NCBI RefSeq assembly: GCF_031458175.1
Contig: NZ_JAVDXX010000001.1
Span: 1,798,001 to 1,862,000, forward strand
Reading direction: 5' to 3'
DNA length: 64,000 nt
DNA from: Pseudoglutamicibacter albus
GTDB taxonomy: Bacteria; Actinomycetota; Actinomycetes; Actinomycetales; Micrococcaceae
The notes beneath the pieces are model-generated. The model was not told where the DNA came from and ran no database searches. It saw only the letters and a program-made list of their open reading frames with translations. The translations under genes and the position numbers were made by a program. This document shows positions 51,447 through 59,213 of the stretch, one piece after another (positions within the stretch are counted from its first letter, which is position 1; each line of letters opens with the position of its first letter).

Positions 51447-51615
51447 AATAAAACCAGTCCAACTTTCGGGGGCTAGTTCATTTCGTTCCCGGGGCCTTCC
51501 GCCTACCTGGTTCACCGCGACCAAGCTAGGGTGGTGAACTGGACGCCAACGCCGCCCCGCCTACACAACCGAAGCTACACAGACTCAGCCACCACTGAGA
51601 CACCAGCCATGTGCC

Positions 51616-52530
51616 TCACTCAGTGAAGAACCCGTTCGGGCCTACCGGCTTGCCGTTCTCGTCATAGATGTAGAAGCCCTTGCCGTCCGCGATACCGCTG
51701 AACCCGGCATCGATCGCTTCCTTGAGTTTTTTACCGAAACGCTGGCGGGTCTCATCCTCGGACGTGCTTGCGATGTTGGAAGCCACGTGGAAACCAACCA
51801 CGTCGTACACCTCGAACGGGCCGCGGGCGAAGCCCGTTCCGAGCTTCCACGCGTTATCGATGTCCTCAGGGGTACCCACGCCGTTCATGTACAGATCGCT
51901 ACCTGCGTTGAGCCATGGGATCAGCAACGAGTTCAGGAAGTAACCAGGGGTTTCCTTCTTCACGTGAGCCGGAACCATGCCGGTCTCCTTGGCATAGGTC
52001 AGCGCCTTCTCAACGAAGGCCTGCTCCGTCTTCGGGGTCTCCATGACCTCCGCGAGGTTCTGCTTCCAGATCCGGTTCGCGTAGTGGATCGCGACGAAAC
52101 GCTCCGGAGCGCCCGTCGAGTCAGCAAACAGCGACGGCAACAAAGACGACGTGTTGGTCGCCAACACGGTCCGTTCATCAGCCAGCTTGCCGACCTTAGT
52201 CCAGGTTTCGCGCTTGAGCTCAAGGTTCTCCGGGACAGCCTCGATGATGATGTCGACGTCGGAAACCGCCTCTTCGAGGTCAGTTGTTGTCTTGATGCGC
52301 GCTACAGCTTCCTCGAACTTCTCATCCGTGAAGTCGGCCAGGTCCTCGCTATACCCCTTGCGCATCCACGCCCAGCGGGCTGGCAGCTTGTCGATTGACT
52401 CCTGGAACGGATCGTAAATAATGACGTCTTTACCGTGGTAAGCGGCCTGCATCGCGATCTGCGATCCCAGCACGCCTCCACCCAGAACTGTGACAGTTGT
52501 GAATTCAGCTGCGTTGTTAGATTCCGACAT
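51616..52530 (-). CDS. 3-hydroxyacyl-CoA dehydrogenase family protein
   Basis: An NAD-dependent 3-hydroxyacyl-CoA (or 3-hydroxybutyryl-CoA) dehydrogenase, about 304 aa. Rossmann motif TVLGGGVLGSQIAMQAA; conserved IIEAVPENLELKRE and TNTSSLLPS. The catalytic-His segment reads AIHYANRIW instead of the usual HFFNP, followed by AEVMETP with the partner Glu. KKETPGYFLNSLLIPWLNAG is the C-terminal domain. ATG 52530 follows GAAGGAG; the longer frame to 52605 lacks a ribosome site. May serve fatty-acid or branched-chain breakdown. Confidence 0.86.
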   Translation of the reverse strand: MSESNNAAEFTTVTVLGGGVLGSQIAMQAAYHGKDVIIYDPFQESIDKLPARWAWMRKGYSEDLADFTDEKFEEAVARIKTTTDLEEAVSDVDIIIEAVPENLELKRETWTKVGKLADERTVLATNTSSLLPSLFADSTGAPERFVAIHYANRIWKQNLAEVMETPKTEQAFVEKALTYAKETGMVPAHVKKETPGYFLNSLLIPWLNAGSDLYMNGVGTPEDIDNAWKLGTGFARGPFEVYDVVGFHVASNIASTSEDETRQRFGKKLKEAIDAGFSGIADGKGFYIYDENGKPVGPNGFFTE

Positions 52531-52730
52531 CATCCGCTCCTTCGCGAAGACCAACTTTACACTTGTAAGTTTACTCCTCCGTAGGTGCGTAGATTGCGTT
52601 TTCAACCCACAGCGAACCCAGCCGCAGGACTCATGCCGCTAAGGAATAAACCCGGTCCCGGAACCGGTTAAAACACATGAGCTTGCCTCATACGCAAACA
52701 CCTACCTAAGGCCCCAACCGAAGGAGCGTC

Positions 52731-53366
52731 ATGAGCACCACCGTTGACTTCTACTACGACCCCTGCTGCCCCTTCTGCTGGGTCACCAGCCGCTGGCTCG
52801 TCCGCGTCCAAGAAGACCGCGACATCACCGTCACCTGGCGCCCCTTCTCACTCGCCATCAAAAACGACGAACTCGGCAACGGTACCGCTGACCACAACGG
52901 CCGCGGGCACATCGCCGGCCACCGCGTACTGCGCGTCATCGCCGCCGCCGAAAAGAACGGTGCCGACGCCGGCGAGCTCTACACCGCATTCGGCCGCGCC
53001 TACCACACCCAAAACAGCAACATGGATGACACCCTCATCGCCACCGTCCTGGCGGACCACGGGCTCGACGCGTCCCTCGCCGACGCCGCGGACGATGACT
53101 CCTGGGACGCTTACCTCGAAGCCGAACAGCAAGCAGCGCTCGATGCGGTCGGCAACGATGTCGGCGTGCCAATCGTTCTCTTCACGAAGGACGGCGCGGA
53201 ACCACAGGGCTACTTCGGGCCGGTCATCAACGCACTGCCAAGCCGCGAAGAAGGCCTCGACCTGTGGGACGGCCTCGAAAAGCTCGCCCCAGTCCCTTCC
53301 TTCTACGAGCTCAAGCGAACCCGGCCAAAGGGTGGGCCAGACACAACCGGTACCGACGCCATCTAG
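52731..53366 (+). CDS. DsbA-family protein, mycothiol-dependent nitroreductase type
   Basis: A cytoplasmic thioredoxin-fold protein of 211 aa, without signal peptide. The active site is DPCCPFCW (CPFC). The HRVLRVIAAAEKNGAD and GVPIVLF (cis-Pro) segments match the Rv2466c-like group, which uses mycothiol as reductant. This supports an actinobacterial host. ATG 52731 follows GAAGGAG. Confidence 0.87.
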   Translation: MSTTVDFYYDPCCPFCWVTSRWLVRVQEDRDITVTWRPFSLAIKNDELGNGTADHNGRGHIAGHRVLRVIAAAEKNGADAGELYTAFGRAYHTQNSNMDDTLIATVLADHGLDASLADAADDDSWDAYLEAEQQAALDAVGNDVGVPIVLFTKDGAEPQGYFGPVINALPSREEGLDLWDGLEKLAPVPSFYELKRTRPKGGPDTTGTDAI

Positions 53367-53390
53367 CCGCGGCTAGGCAACACACTCTGG

Positions 53391-53435
53391 GCGGGCCCGG
53401 TGACCTTCCCTTAGCGGAAGGTCGCCGCGGCCCGC
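53391..53435. terminator. Hairpin between the convergent DsbA and epimerase genes
   Basis: GCGGGCCCGGTGACCTTCC pairs with the stretch ending GCCGCGGCCCGC (one bulged base) around CTTAGC. The 3' arm includes the last codons of the epimerase gene. No T-run follows, but placement in the 44-base convergent gap favours a shared terminator. Confidence 0.6.
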
Positions 53436-54859
53436 TCGAAGTCTGGATACTCGAACACAGGCCCCACCACCTCAACCGCGTTCGTTTCCGCCTTCACACC
53501 ATGCAACAGAAGCCCCGGCTCAAGCCCCGCCAACCCGCCAGCGGCACGCATCACACCAGCCGGAACCGGCAACCGAACACCCTCACCAGACTCGGAACTA
53601 AGTAGCCGTAGCGCTTCCGAAAGCCTGATCGGCTCCGGAGCCGCCGCCACCACAACCCGGTCATTCAACGCTTGGAGAGCACCAGCATCGGCCGTCTGCT
53701 CTTCCTGCATGAGTAACGCGTGCACAACAATCCGCGCCCAGTCCTCCACGTGAATCCAGGACAGCCACGGGTCCACGCTCGGCCGCACACGCGATGCCGC
53801 AACAGCCTTCAACCCTGCAAGCCCCGGCATCCCGGAACCCAGAACGGGCGCGGTCCGCACCACCACGGCATTTTCAGGTGCATCGTTCTCCCACTCACGC
53901 AACAACACGGCCATTCCCTGAACCGCTTCCGGCGCCCAGTCCGGCGCGGTCTGCGCGGTATATGCCGGGGCATCCACATCGGTAGTCAAGGCAAGGGCCG
54001 ATGCGTGAACCCACCCCGTCACGCGCCTCGCCTTCTGCGCCGCCTGAGCCAGCGCACGCGCCGCCGTCAGTCTGGCCACGCGAAGTTCCGCCATCTTCGC
54101 GGCCGTCGCTTTCTTGAACATGCGCGGCCCCACCATGTTCACAACCGAAACCCCGGCAGGGTCAGCGAAAACCTCCGCCCACTCCCCAACGCTCACACCG
54201 TCCCACTGGCGCCGCGGAACCAAACCCCCAGTACGCCGCGAACGGCTCAAAACCACCACGCGGCGGCCCCGCGACATCAACGTGTGGGCAAGCCTGTTGC
54301 CCAAGAACCCCGTGCCGCCTGCGATCACAACCAGCGGCAACTCACGTGCGGCATCGTGATCGGCAGGCTCCGCGAGCATCTCGAAAAGACGCGCACCAAC
54401 CTTGGATAGATCACTATCCAGCAAGCCACCGAAAGCCGCCCCACCAGCAGCTGACCCGAGAGGCCCCTCAGCCTCGATCCGCCGCTCGACCACGGTCCCG
54501 CGACCATCCGCGGAATCAATCAGCGACCACGTGACCCGCGTGAACCCGCCCGGCTGATCCTGCTGCCACGCAAAACGCAGACCCTCATGCACCTCCACAA
54601 CCCGCGCAGGCGGTGCCGTCAAGGCGTGCACCGTGCCCCGCGCCACCGCGCGAGGAACCACCATGATCCGCTGCCCCACCGTCAGGTCACCGGTCTCACC
54701 CGCGGCCACATCGTCCAGAACCGTGCCATCCTCAGCCACCGGCGCGCAACGCTGAACCGCATCGTCCATGACCGGCCACACGTCCGGGGTCATTAAGGCA
54801 CCCCATACGGCCTCACGGGGGACGGCAACACGAACCTGCTGTACACGCTGAAAGGTCAT
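53411..54859 (-). CDS. TIGR01777-type epimerase fused to an SRPBCC domain
   Basis: A 482-aa two-domain protein. Residues 1-160 are an SRPBCC/START-like lipid-binding domain (VRVAVPREAVWGALMTPDVWPV, TRVTWSLIDSADGRGTVVER). Residues about 175-480 are an extended SDR with VVIAGGTGFLGNRLAHTLMSRG and a TIGR01777/YfcH-like C-terminus (DWARIVVHALL, LPVPAGVMRAAGGL). The canonical Tyr-x-x-x-Lys is not evident. This fusion is common in Actinobacteria; the substrate is unknown. Confidence 0.83.
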   Translation of the reverse strand: MTFQRVQQVRVAVPREAVWGALMTPDVWPVMDDAVQRCAPVAEDGTVLDDVAAGETGDLTVGQRIMVVPRAVARGTVHALTAPPARVVEVHEGLRFAWQQDQPGGFTRVTWSLIDSADGRGTVVERRIEAEGPLGSAAGGAAFGGLLDSDLSKVGARLFEMLAEPADHDAARELPLVVIAGGTGFLGNRLAHTLMSRGRRVVVLSRSRRTGGLVPRRQWDGVSVGEWAEVFADPAGVSVVNMVGPRMFKKATAAKMAELRVARLTAARALAQAAQKARRVTGWVHASALALTTDVDAPAYTAQTAPDWAPEAVQGMAVLLREWENDAPENAVVVRTAPVLGSGMPGLAGLKAVAASRVRPSVDPWLSWIHVEDWARIVVHALLMQEEQTADAGALQALNDRVVVAAAPEPIRLSEALRLLSSESGEGVRLPVPAGVMRAAGGLAGLEPGLLLHGVKAETNAVEVVGPVFEYPDFERAAATFR

Positions 54860-54927
54860 GAAACCAGCCTACCCACCAACAACCTAAGTCACTGTCACAG
54901 CCACAAGAACCAAAGCGACATCCGATG

Positions 54928-54940
54928 CCACATCTTGTAG
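54928..54940 (+). promoter_or_regulatory. BlaI/CopY-type operator before the regulator gene
   Basis: CCACATCTTGTAG is an imperfect dyad (arms TACA/TGTA-like with a three-base centre). Eleven of its bases (ACATCTTGTAG) are identical, on the opposite strand, to the dyad before the CopC gene at 58941. It lies about 60 bases before the BlaI-type start, with GATAAT (54962-54967) as a possible -10. Confidence 0.62.
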
Positions 54941-55000
54941 TGTTATATATGATCGATCAGGGATAATCATGCATAGATCCAGCAAGGAGGTGACCCAGCC

Positions 55001-55363
55001 ATGACGCCGATTCGCGAACGCGGCCAGCTGGAACGCGAAGTCCTGGACATTCTGCGGGAGAACGGCGCCCCCATGAGCGCCCGCCAGCTGCAGGACGCCT
55101 TCGAGGAACCCACGCCGGCATACACGACGCTGATGACGGTGCTCACCCGTTTAGAGAAGAAAGACGAAGTCACCCGCGGCGGTCCCTCTCCACGCAAGAC
55201 AACCTTCCAAGCTGTCCGCAGCGATGAAGACGCCGCGAGCCACGGAATGCTCGCAGCCCTCGGCCAAGCCAATGACCGCAAGGCGGCCCTGCTCGCTTTC
55301 GCCGGTAACCTCGATGCCGCAGACGTCGCCCTGCTTAACCAAGCGTTCAGTTCCAAGAAGTAA
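55001..55363 (+). CDS. BlaI/MecI/CopY-family repressor
   Basis: A 120-aa winged-helix regulator: LEREVLDILRENGAPMSARQLQDAF, then PAYTTLMTVLTRLEKKDEVTRGG, typical of BlaI/CopY repressors. The C-terminal dimer region is Ala/Leu-rich. The ribosome site AAGGAGGTGA is near perfect, seven bases before ATG. Shared operators indicate it controls itself, the adjacent membrane protease and the CopC-PCuAC-EfeB operon. No CxC copper site is present, so signalling probably depends on cleavage by the protease rather than direct copper sensing. Confidence 0.86.
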   Translation: MTPIRERGQLEREVLDILRENGAPMSARQLQDAFEEPTPAYTTLMTVLTRLEKKDEVTRGGPSPRKTTFQAVRSDEDAASHGMLAALGQANDRKAALLAFAGNLDAADVALLNQAFSSKK

Positions 55364-55388
55364 CGCCGTTTCCTGACATACTGCGACT

Positions 55389-56171
55389 ATGCTCTGGTGG
55401 GTTCTCACGTGCTTCGGCACCGCAACAGCGCTCGCTTGTGTAGCACCCATCGTGCTCACCAAGGGCCACTGGCATGTACGCCGCCCGAGACTCGCCCTGA
55501 CTCTGTGGTTCGGCGCGTTCTTCACCGGTCTTGGGTTGACTCTGCTCGGCCTCATCTTGAGCGCAGGTACCGCCGTCTCCACCCCTAAAGCGGAAACCGG
55601 GCTGGAATCACTCACGCTCTCGATGCTGGCGTGGGTTGGCCTGCTCGCGCTCGGGGCGGTCACCGCGCTGATCTATACCGCGACCGAACCACTCGTGGAA
55701 ATCCAGAGATCCACAGTCTCGCATCTAGAATCAGCGAGCTATCAACGCATCCAGCACCGCGACTACGAACTCATCCTCTTCCACGCCGCCGAACTGCTCG
55801 CATGCGCAGTGCCCCTCAAGCACGCGACCGTTTTCATCTCCTCCGGCCTGCGCGAAGCCCTCACAGACGCGGAACTCGACGCGGTCATAGCGCACGAACA
55901 CGCCCACCTCACCCAACGCCACGGGCTCGCGCTACGCATCGCCCACGTGAACTCGATTGCCCTCGGCGCGTTACGGGCCGGCCGCGAGCTACGCCGCGCC
56001 TCACTCCTGCTGGTTGAGCTAGCCGCCGACGACGCCTCAGCCAAAGCCACGAGCCCCACCGCACTCGCAGGGGCCTTAACCACGATGGGCACGCAGCTTG
56101 GTGACGCCGGCATGCTCGCACGCGCGCAACGGCTCTCAGCTAAAGCCAACGCCAAAACAGCGGCGGCCTAG
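55389..56171 (+). CDS. M56/M48-family membrane zinc metalloprotease (BlaR1-like)
   Basis: A 260-aa membrane protein with three or four N-terminal helices and a zinc protease domain: VIAHEHAHLTQRHG (HExxH) and the third ligand region LLVELAADD. There is no C-terminal sensor domain. It follows the BlaI-type gene after 25 bases on the same strand. Known BlaR1/M56 pairs cleave their repressor on a membrane signal. Here the likely signal is copper or envelope stress, but this is inferred from context. Confidence 0.83.
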   Translation: MLWWVLTCFGTATALACVAPIVLTKGHWHVRRPRLALTLWFGAFFTGLGLTLLGLILSAGTAVSTPKAETGLESLTLSMLAWVGLLALGAVTALIYTATEPLVEIQRSTVSHLESASYQRIQHRDYELILFHAAELLACAVPLKHATVFISSGLREALTDAELDAVIAHEHAHLTQRHGLALRIAHVNSIALGALRAGRELRRASLLLVELAADDASAKATSPTALAGALTTMGTQLGDAGMLARAQRLSAKANAKTAAA

Positions 56172-56223
56172 CCGCGCTGGAGGCCTGGCCTCGCTGTGCG
56201 CTCCAGCGGCGCCCTGAGGACAG

Positions 56224-57486
56224 TTACGCGAAGAGGGTTTCGCCGATGAACCCGCCGTCTTTGCATCCTGGCGGGATCGCGAACACTGCCGAGCCGATGT
56301 GGGTGATCCACTCGTTGAGCAGATCAAGCTCATCAAGCCGCTTCTGTAGCGGCGCGTACTGGGTCACAGGGTTGTGCTGGAACGCGGTGAAAATCAACCC
56401 GGAATCTGAGACTTCGGTCCCGGTGGGGTGCACGTCGTAGTTATAGACGCGGCGGAAGATCCGCTCGTGCGGGTTATCCGAGCGTGCCCGGCGGATGTGC
56501 GCGAAGTCCGCGATCACCGGGAACCCGGCCGCGTTGTTGGCCTCAAAGTCAGGTTCGTCGTGCTCCTTCTGGCCCGTCAACGGGGCGCCGGAAGCCATGC
56601 GGCGGCCTACAGAGGCTTCGCGGCCATCGCGGTCCAGGCGGTCCCACTTATCCAGCATCATCTCGATGCGGCGGATCACCAAGCTCGTCCCACCATCAAG
56701 CCAGGCAGGGTTCGCCTTAGGCCCTTCCCACACGACGGAAGCGAAATCATCCGTCTCCGGCGCCATATTCACGGTGCCGTCCAGCTGCCCGAAAAGGTTG
56801 CGCTGCGTGTGAGTGTCTTTCTGCGATCCATAGGCGCGCCGGAAACCCTGCTGAACCCACGCGACATCCATAAAATGTCGCGAGTCCTTGAGCAACATGC
56901 GGGTTGCGTGAGCGACCGTCACCGGATCATCCGCTGCCACCTGAATCAGGAAGTCCCCGCCAGTCCACTCCGGTTTCAGGGTGTCACGTTTGTATTTCGG
57001 CAGCGGCTTGAGCCAGTCCGGCATGACCTTCGGGTCAGGGTTGATCCGCTTGACCATCTCAGAGCCGAAACCGAACGTCACGGTGAGCCGCGAGGGATAG
57101 AGCGCGAGCTCCGGCTCCGTATCCGCCAACGCACCGTCACCCTGCGTGAGGCGGGACGCATCGTCGGTAAGAATATTCAGCATCCGGTGGAGACCTTCGC
57201 GGTCCGCTGTCTTCTTCAGCGTCAACCCCACCAGAGTCTGATGCGCCTGCGGGTACATCTCGATGCCGGCTTGGTGTTTGCCATAGAACGGTAGCTTCTT
57301 GACGCCTTGGATGACGTCAGCATCCGCGAGAGCTTCTTGCCTCGCCTGATCTTCTCGATTGCTTGCGAACGCATCGACGCCGACAACGGCCGCAGCTCCC
57401 GCTACGGTCGCGGCACCCCCGAAGAGCAATGAGCGGCGTGATAAGCCACCCCGACCTTTCTGGTCGTCTTGTTCCGCGTGGGTCAT
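56224..57486 (-). CDS. efeB: EfeB-type deferrochelatase / DyP-type peroxidase
   Basis: A Tat-exported heme protein of 420 aa. The twin-arginine signal reads GLSRRSLLFGGAATVAGAAAVVG. The DyP motif is LFGQLDGTVN (GxxDG), and the candidate proximal heme His lies in NPHERIFRR. DyP/EfeB proteins act as peroxidases and have been proposed to take iron from heme. EfeU and EfeO are absent here. It is the last gene of an operon with PCuAC and CopC, an arrangement seen in several Actinobacteria. Confidence 0.88.
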   Translation of the reverse strand: MTHAEQDDQKGRGGLSRRSLLFGGAATVAGAAAVVGVDAFASNREDQARQEALADADVIQGVKKLPFYGKHQAGIEMYPQAHQTLVGLTLKKTADREGLHRMLNILTDDASRLTQGDGALADTEPELALYPSRLTVTFGFGSEMVKRINPDPKVMPDWLKPLPKYKRDTLKPEWTGGDFLIQVAADDPVTVAHATRMLLKDSRHFMDVAWVQQGFRRAYGSQKDTHTQRNLFGQLDGTVNMAPETDDFASVVWEGPKANPAWLDGGTSLVIRRIEMMLDKWDRLDRDGREASVGRRMASGAPLTGQKEHDEPDFEANNAAGFPVIADFAHIRRARSDNPHERIFRRVYNYDVHPTGTEVSDSGLIFTAFQHNPVTQYAPLQKRLDELDLLNEWITHIGSAVFAIPPGCKDGGFIGETLFA

Positions 57487-57534
57487 ACGTGCCTCATCCT
57501 TTCTGTCGACGCCGATGCGTAAGCAGGAAGGAAC

Positions 57535-58170
57535 TTACTTGTCCTTCTTGTCTTCCTTGTCACCGTGATCATGGTCGCCGTGGTCGTGGCCGCTGTGATC
57601 GCTGTGCTCGTCCTTGTCCTTCTTATCGGACTTATCACCGTGTCCACCGTGATCGCCGTGGCCGGCGTGGTCGTCATCGTAGTTTTCGTTGGCGCCGGTG
57701 AATTCCTTGGCTGGGGCCTCAATGTCGAAGCTTTCGCCGTCGGTGGTCTTGAGTGTGATCTTGATCGTGTCACCCGGCTTGATCTCCTTGGACAAGCCCA
57801 TGAACATCAGGTGGTCAGCGCCCGGCTCGAGAGTGATGCTCTTATGCGCAGGAACAACGAAGCCGCCTTCCTTCTCCTGCATCTTCTTGCTGCCATCCGG
57901 GGTGTCGATGACCTCGTGCAGCTCTACCTTCTTCGCGTACTCGCTGGTTGCGGACTCGATAGTGACGTCTTTATCAGTCTTGTTCTCGATGACGCCGAAT
58001 GCGGCGGTCATGCCTTCAGAGGCCGCCTTTACCCAGGCGTCCTTGGCCACGAGCGCTTCCTGCGAGGCCTCCTGCTTGGTCTCTTCCTTCTTCGTCTCAC
58101 CCGAGCATGCGGACAAGCCGAGAAGGGCGGCTGCACTCAGTGCGATTGCGGCGGAAATACGACGGTTCAT
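57535..58170 (-). CDS. PCuAC-type copper chaperone lipoprotein
   Basis: A 211-aa lipoprotein (lipobox LSAC at C21 to C22 region). The PCuAC Cu(I) motif H-x-x10-M...H-x-M is present: HEVIDTPDGSKKM and ADHLMFMG. The C-terminal about 45 residues form a His/Asp/Lys-rich tail (DDDHAGHGDHGGHGDKSD, then DHSGHDHGDHDHGD) that should bind metal. Probably delivers copper to cytochrome oxidase or buffers it at the membrane. It lies between the CopC gene and efeB. Confidence 0.9.
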   Translation of the reverse strand: MNRRISAAIALSAAALLGLSACSGETKKEETKQEASQEALVAKDAWVKAASEGMTAAFGVIENKTDKDVTIESATSEYAKKVELHEVIDTPDGSKKMQEKEGGFVVPAHKSITLEPGADHLMFMGLSKEIKPGDTIKITLKTTDGESFDIEAPAKEFTGANENYDDDHAGHGDHGGHGDKSDKKDKDEHSDHSGHDHGDHDHGDKEDKKDK

Positions 58171-58195
58171 GATGGTCCTTTACGAAGGTTGTGCC

Positions 58196-58876
58196 TCAGT
58201 TAGTTTTTTGGCCTCGGCTGGCGAAATACCAGACGGCCAGACCCGCTATCACAACGCCTGCGCCGGCGGCCGCGATAACCCAGACAGGGACACCAGATTC
58301 CTTCCCGGAATCAGCGCTAGCTGAGGCTTCGGCAGCACCGTCATAGATACTGCCGCTATCGACGTCCTTACCGTCAAGGGCAGGAACCTTGGGCGCGTCA
58401 GTGACATCACCTACAGAAAACGGGATAGTCCCCGAGATGGGGTGTCCATCCTCAGAAACCACACGCCACCGGATTTCGTAGTATCCATCCGGCAGTTTCC
58501 CGTCCAAGGGCTGGGTGACTTTGAAGTCCTTGATCTTCGCGTCAAGGCCCTCAGCGTGGTTCTTCTGTTCGGCATCCACCACCATGATCATGGTTCCCAA
58601 ATCCATGGGGCGCCCCGAGAACTCAAGCGTGATGTCCTGCGGAGCCTGATCAAGTGCCTCTTGGCTGGCAGGGGTGGAGTCAACCAAACGGTCATGAGCG
58701 TGCGCGGCTGGCGCACCAAAGATCGAGGCGACGAGCAACAACAGCGTGAACGCCACCGCACCTAATGCGACGGCAAGGCGCTGTGCACCAACAGCAGAGG
58801 CCCATGCAGCGACAGCAGAGCCCGGTGTAGCGACGGGCGCCGATGCAGCGGTAGACCTCGCTAGTGTGCGCGTCAT
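58196..58876 (-). CDS. CopC-domain protein, membrane anchored (YcnI/YcnJ-region type)
   Basis: A 226-aa secreted copper-binding protein. A long N-terminal region ends in a signal helix (ALGAVAFTLLLLVASIFGAPAAHA), giving a mature HDRLV start, the CopC N-terminal Cu(II) histidine. VSEDGHPISG supplies the second ligand site. One C-terminal helix (VPVWVIAAAGAGVVIAGLAVWYF) anchors it. ATG 58876 follows GGGGGAGATCGGAAG; the ATG at 58894 has no site. First gene of the CopC-PCuAC-EfeB operon. Confidence 0.88.
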   Translation of the reverse strand: MTRTLARSTAASAPVATPGSAVAAWASAVGAQRLAVALGAVAFTLLLLVASIFGAPAAHAHDRLVDSTPASQEALDQAPQDITLEFSGRPMDLGTMIMVVDAEQKNHAEGLDAKIKDFKVTQPLDGKLPDGYYEIRWRVVSEDGHPISGTIPFSVGDVTDAPKVPALDGKDVDSGSIYDGAAEASASADSGKESGVPVWVIAAAGAGVVIAGLAVWYFASRGQKTN

Positions 58877-58940
58877 GCTTCCGATCTCCCCCATGAGTTA
58901 TACATGTTTGAACACTGTGATATCGAGTACGCGCCTAACT

Positions 58941-58953
58941 CTACAAGATGTAG
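58941..58953 (-). promoter_or_regulatory. BlaI/CopY-type operator before the CopC operon
   Basis: CTACA-AGA-TGTAG is a perfect 5-bp dyad with a three-base centre, 65 bases before the CopC start. Its core is shared with the site before the BlaI-type gene (54928-54940). The 337-base gap up to 59213 also holds the promoter for the divergent transferase gene; nothing else was recognised in it. Confidence 0.68.
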
Positions 58954-59213
58954 TCACTATTTCCTATTGGCGGTCACATCAACGCAGTCACTAAGCCCGC
59001 GCAGCCACCAGTTCCGCGCAGATCATCAAGGCGCACACCCACAGCTTTAATTATGGAGCATGCCTCGAACAGAAACCTGTTCCACGCTTGTAATATAGAG
59101 TTGATTATTTGGCAAGCCCTCGTTCACCTAGGGCCACAAGGCCGTTACCTACCCCATCATGTGCGCGCCCTCATTGTGAGTGAGCCCTCGTTCTACGTTT
59201 ATGCAGGAGTCCT

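Larger units (their letters stand above)
50044..51480 (+). mobile_element. IS3-family (IS150-like) insertion sequence, apparently intact
   Basis: Ends are TG...CA, as in IS3 elements. The left end TGAACTGCTCCCCATTAGTT and the right end, read inward, TGAACTAGCCCCCGAAAGTT continue to TTGGACTG, giving imperfect terminal inverted repeats of about 26 bp. TTT flanks both sides, fitting a 3-bp target duplication. Two overlapping frames (orfA and orfB) fill the element. The left 60 bases form a long hairpin with a GAAA loop whose 3' arm (GGGGAG) covers the orfA ribosome site. Confidence 0.9.

Noticed and set aside
50026-51498. IS boundaries extended to the outer GGCCCCGGGA inverted arms
   Set aside because: TG...CA ends and TTT duplications fit the inner boundaries, and the outer arms make a typical terminator when joined.
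55001-56171. Beta-lactam resistance (BlaI/BlaR1) locus
   Set aside because: No beta-lactamase or PBP gene is adjacent, the protease lacks a penicillin-sensor domain, and the shared operator points to the copper operon.
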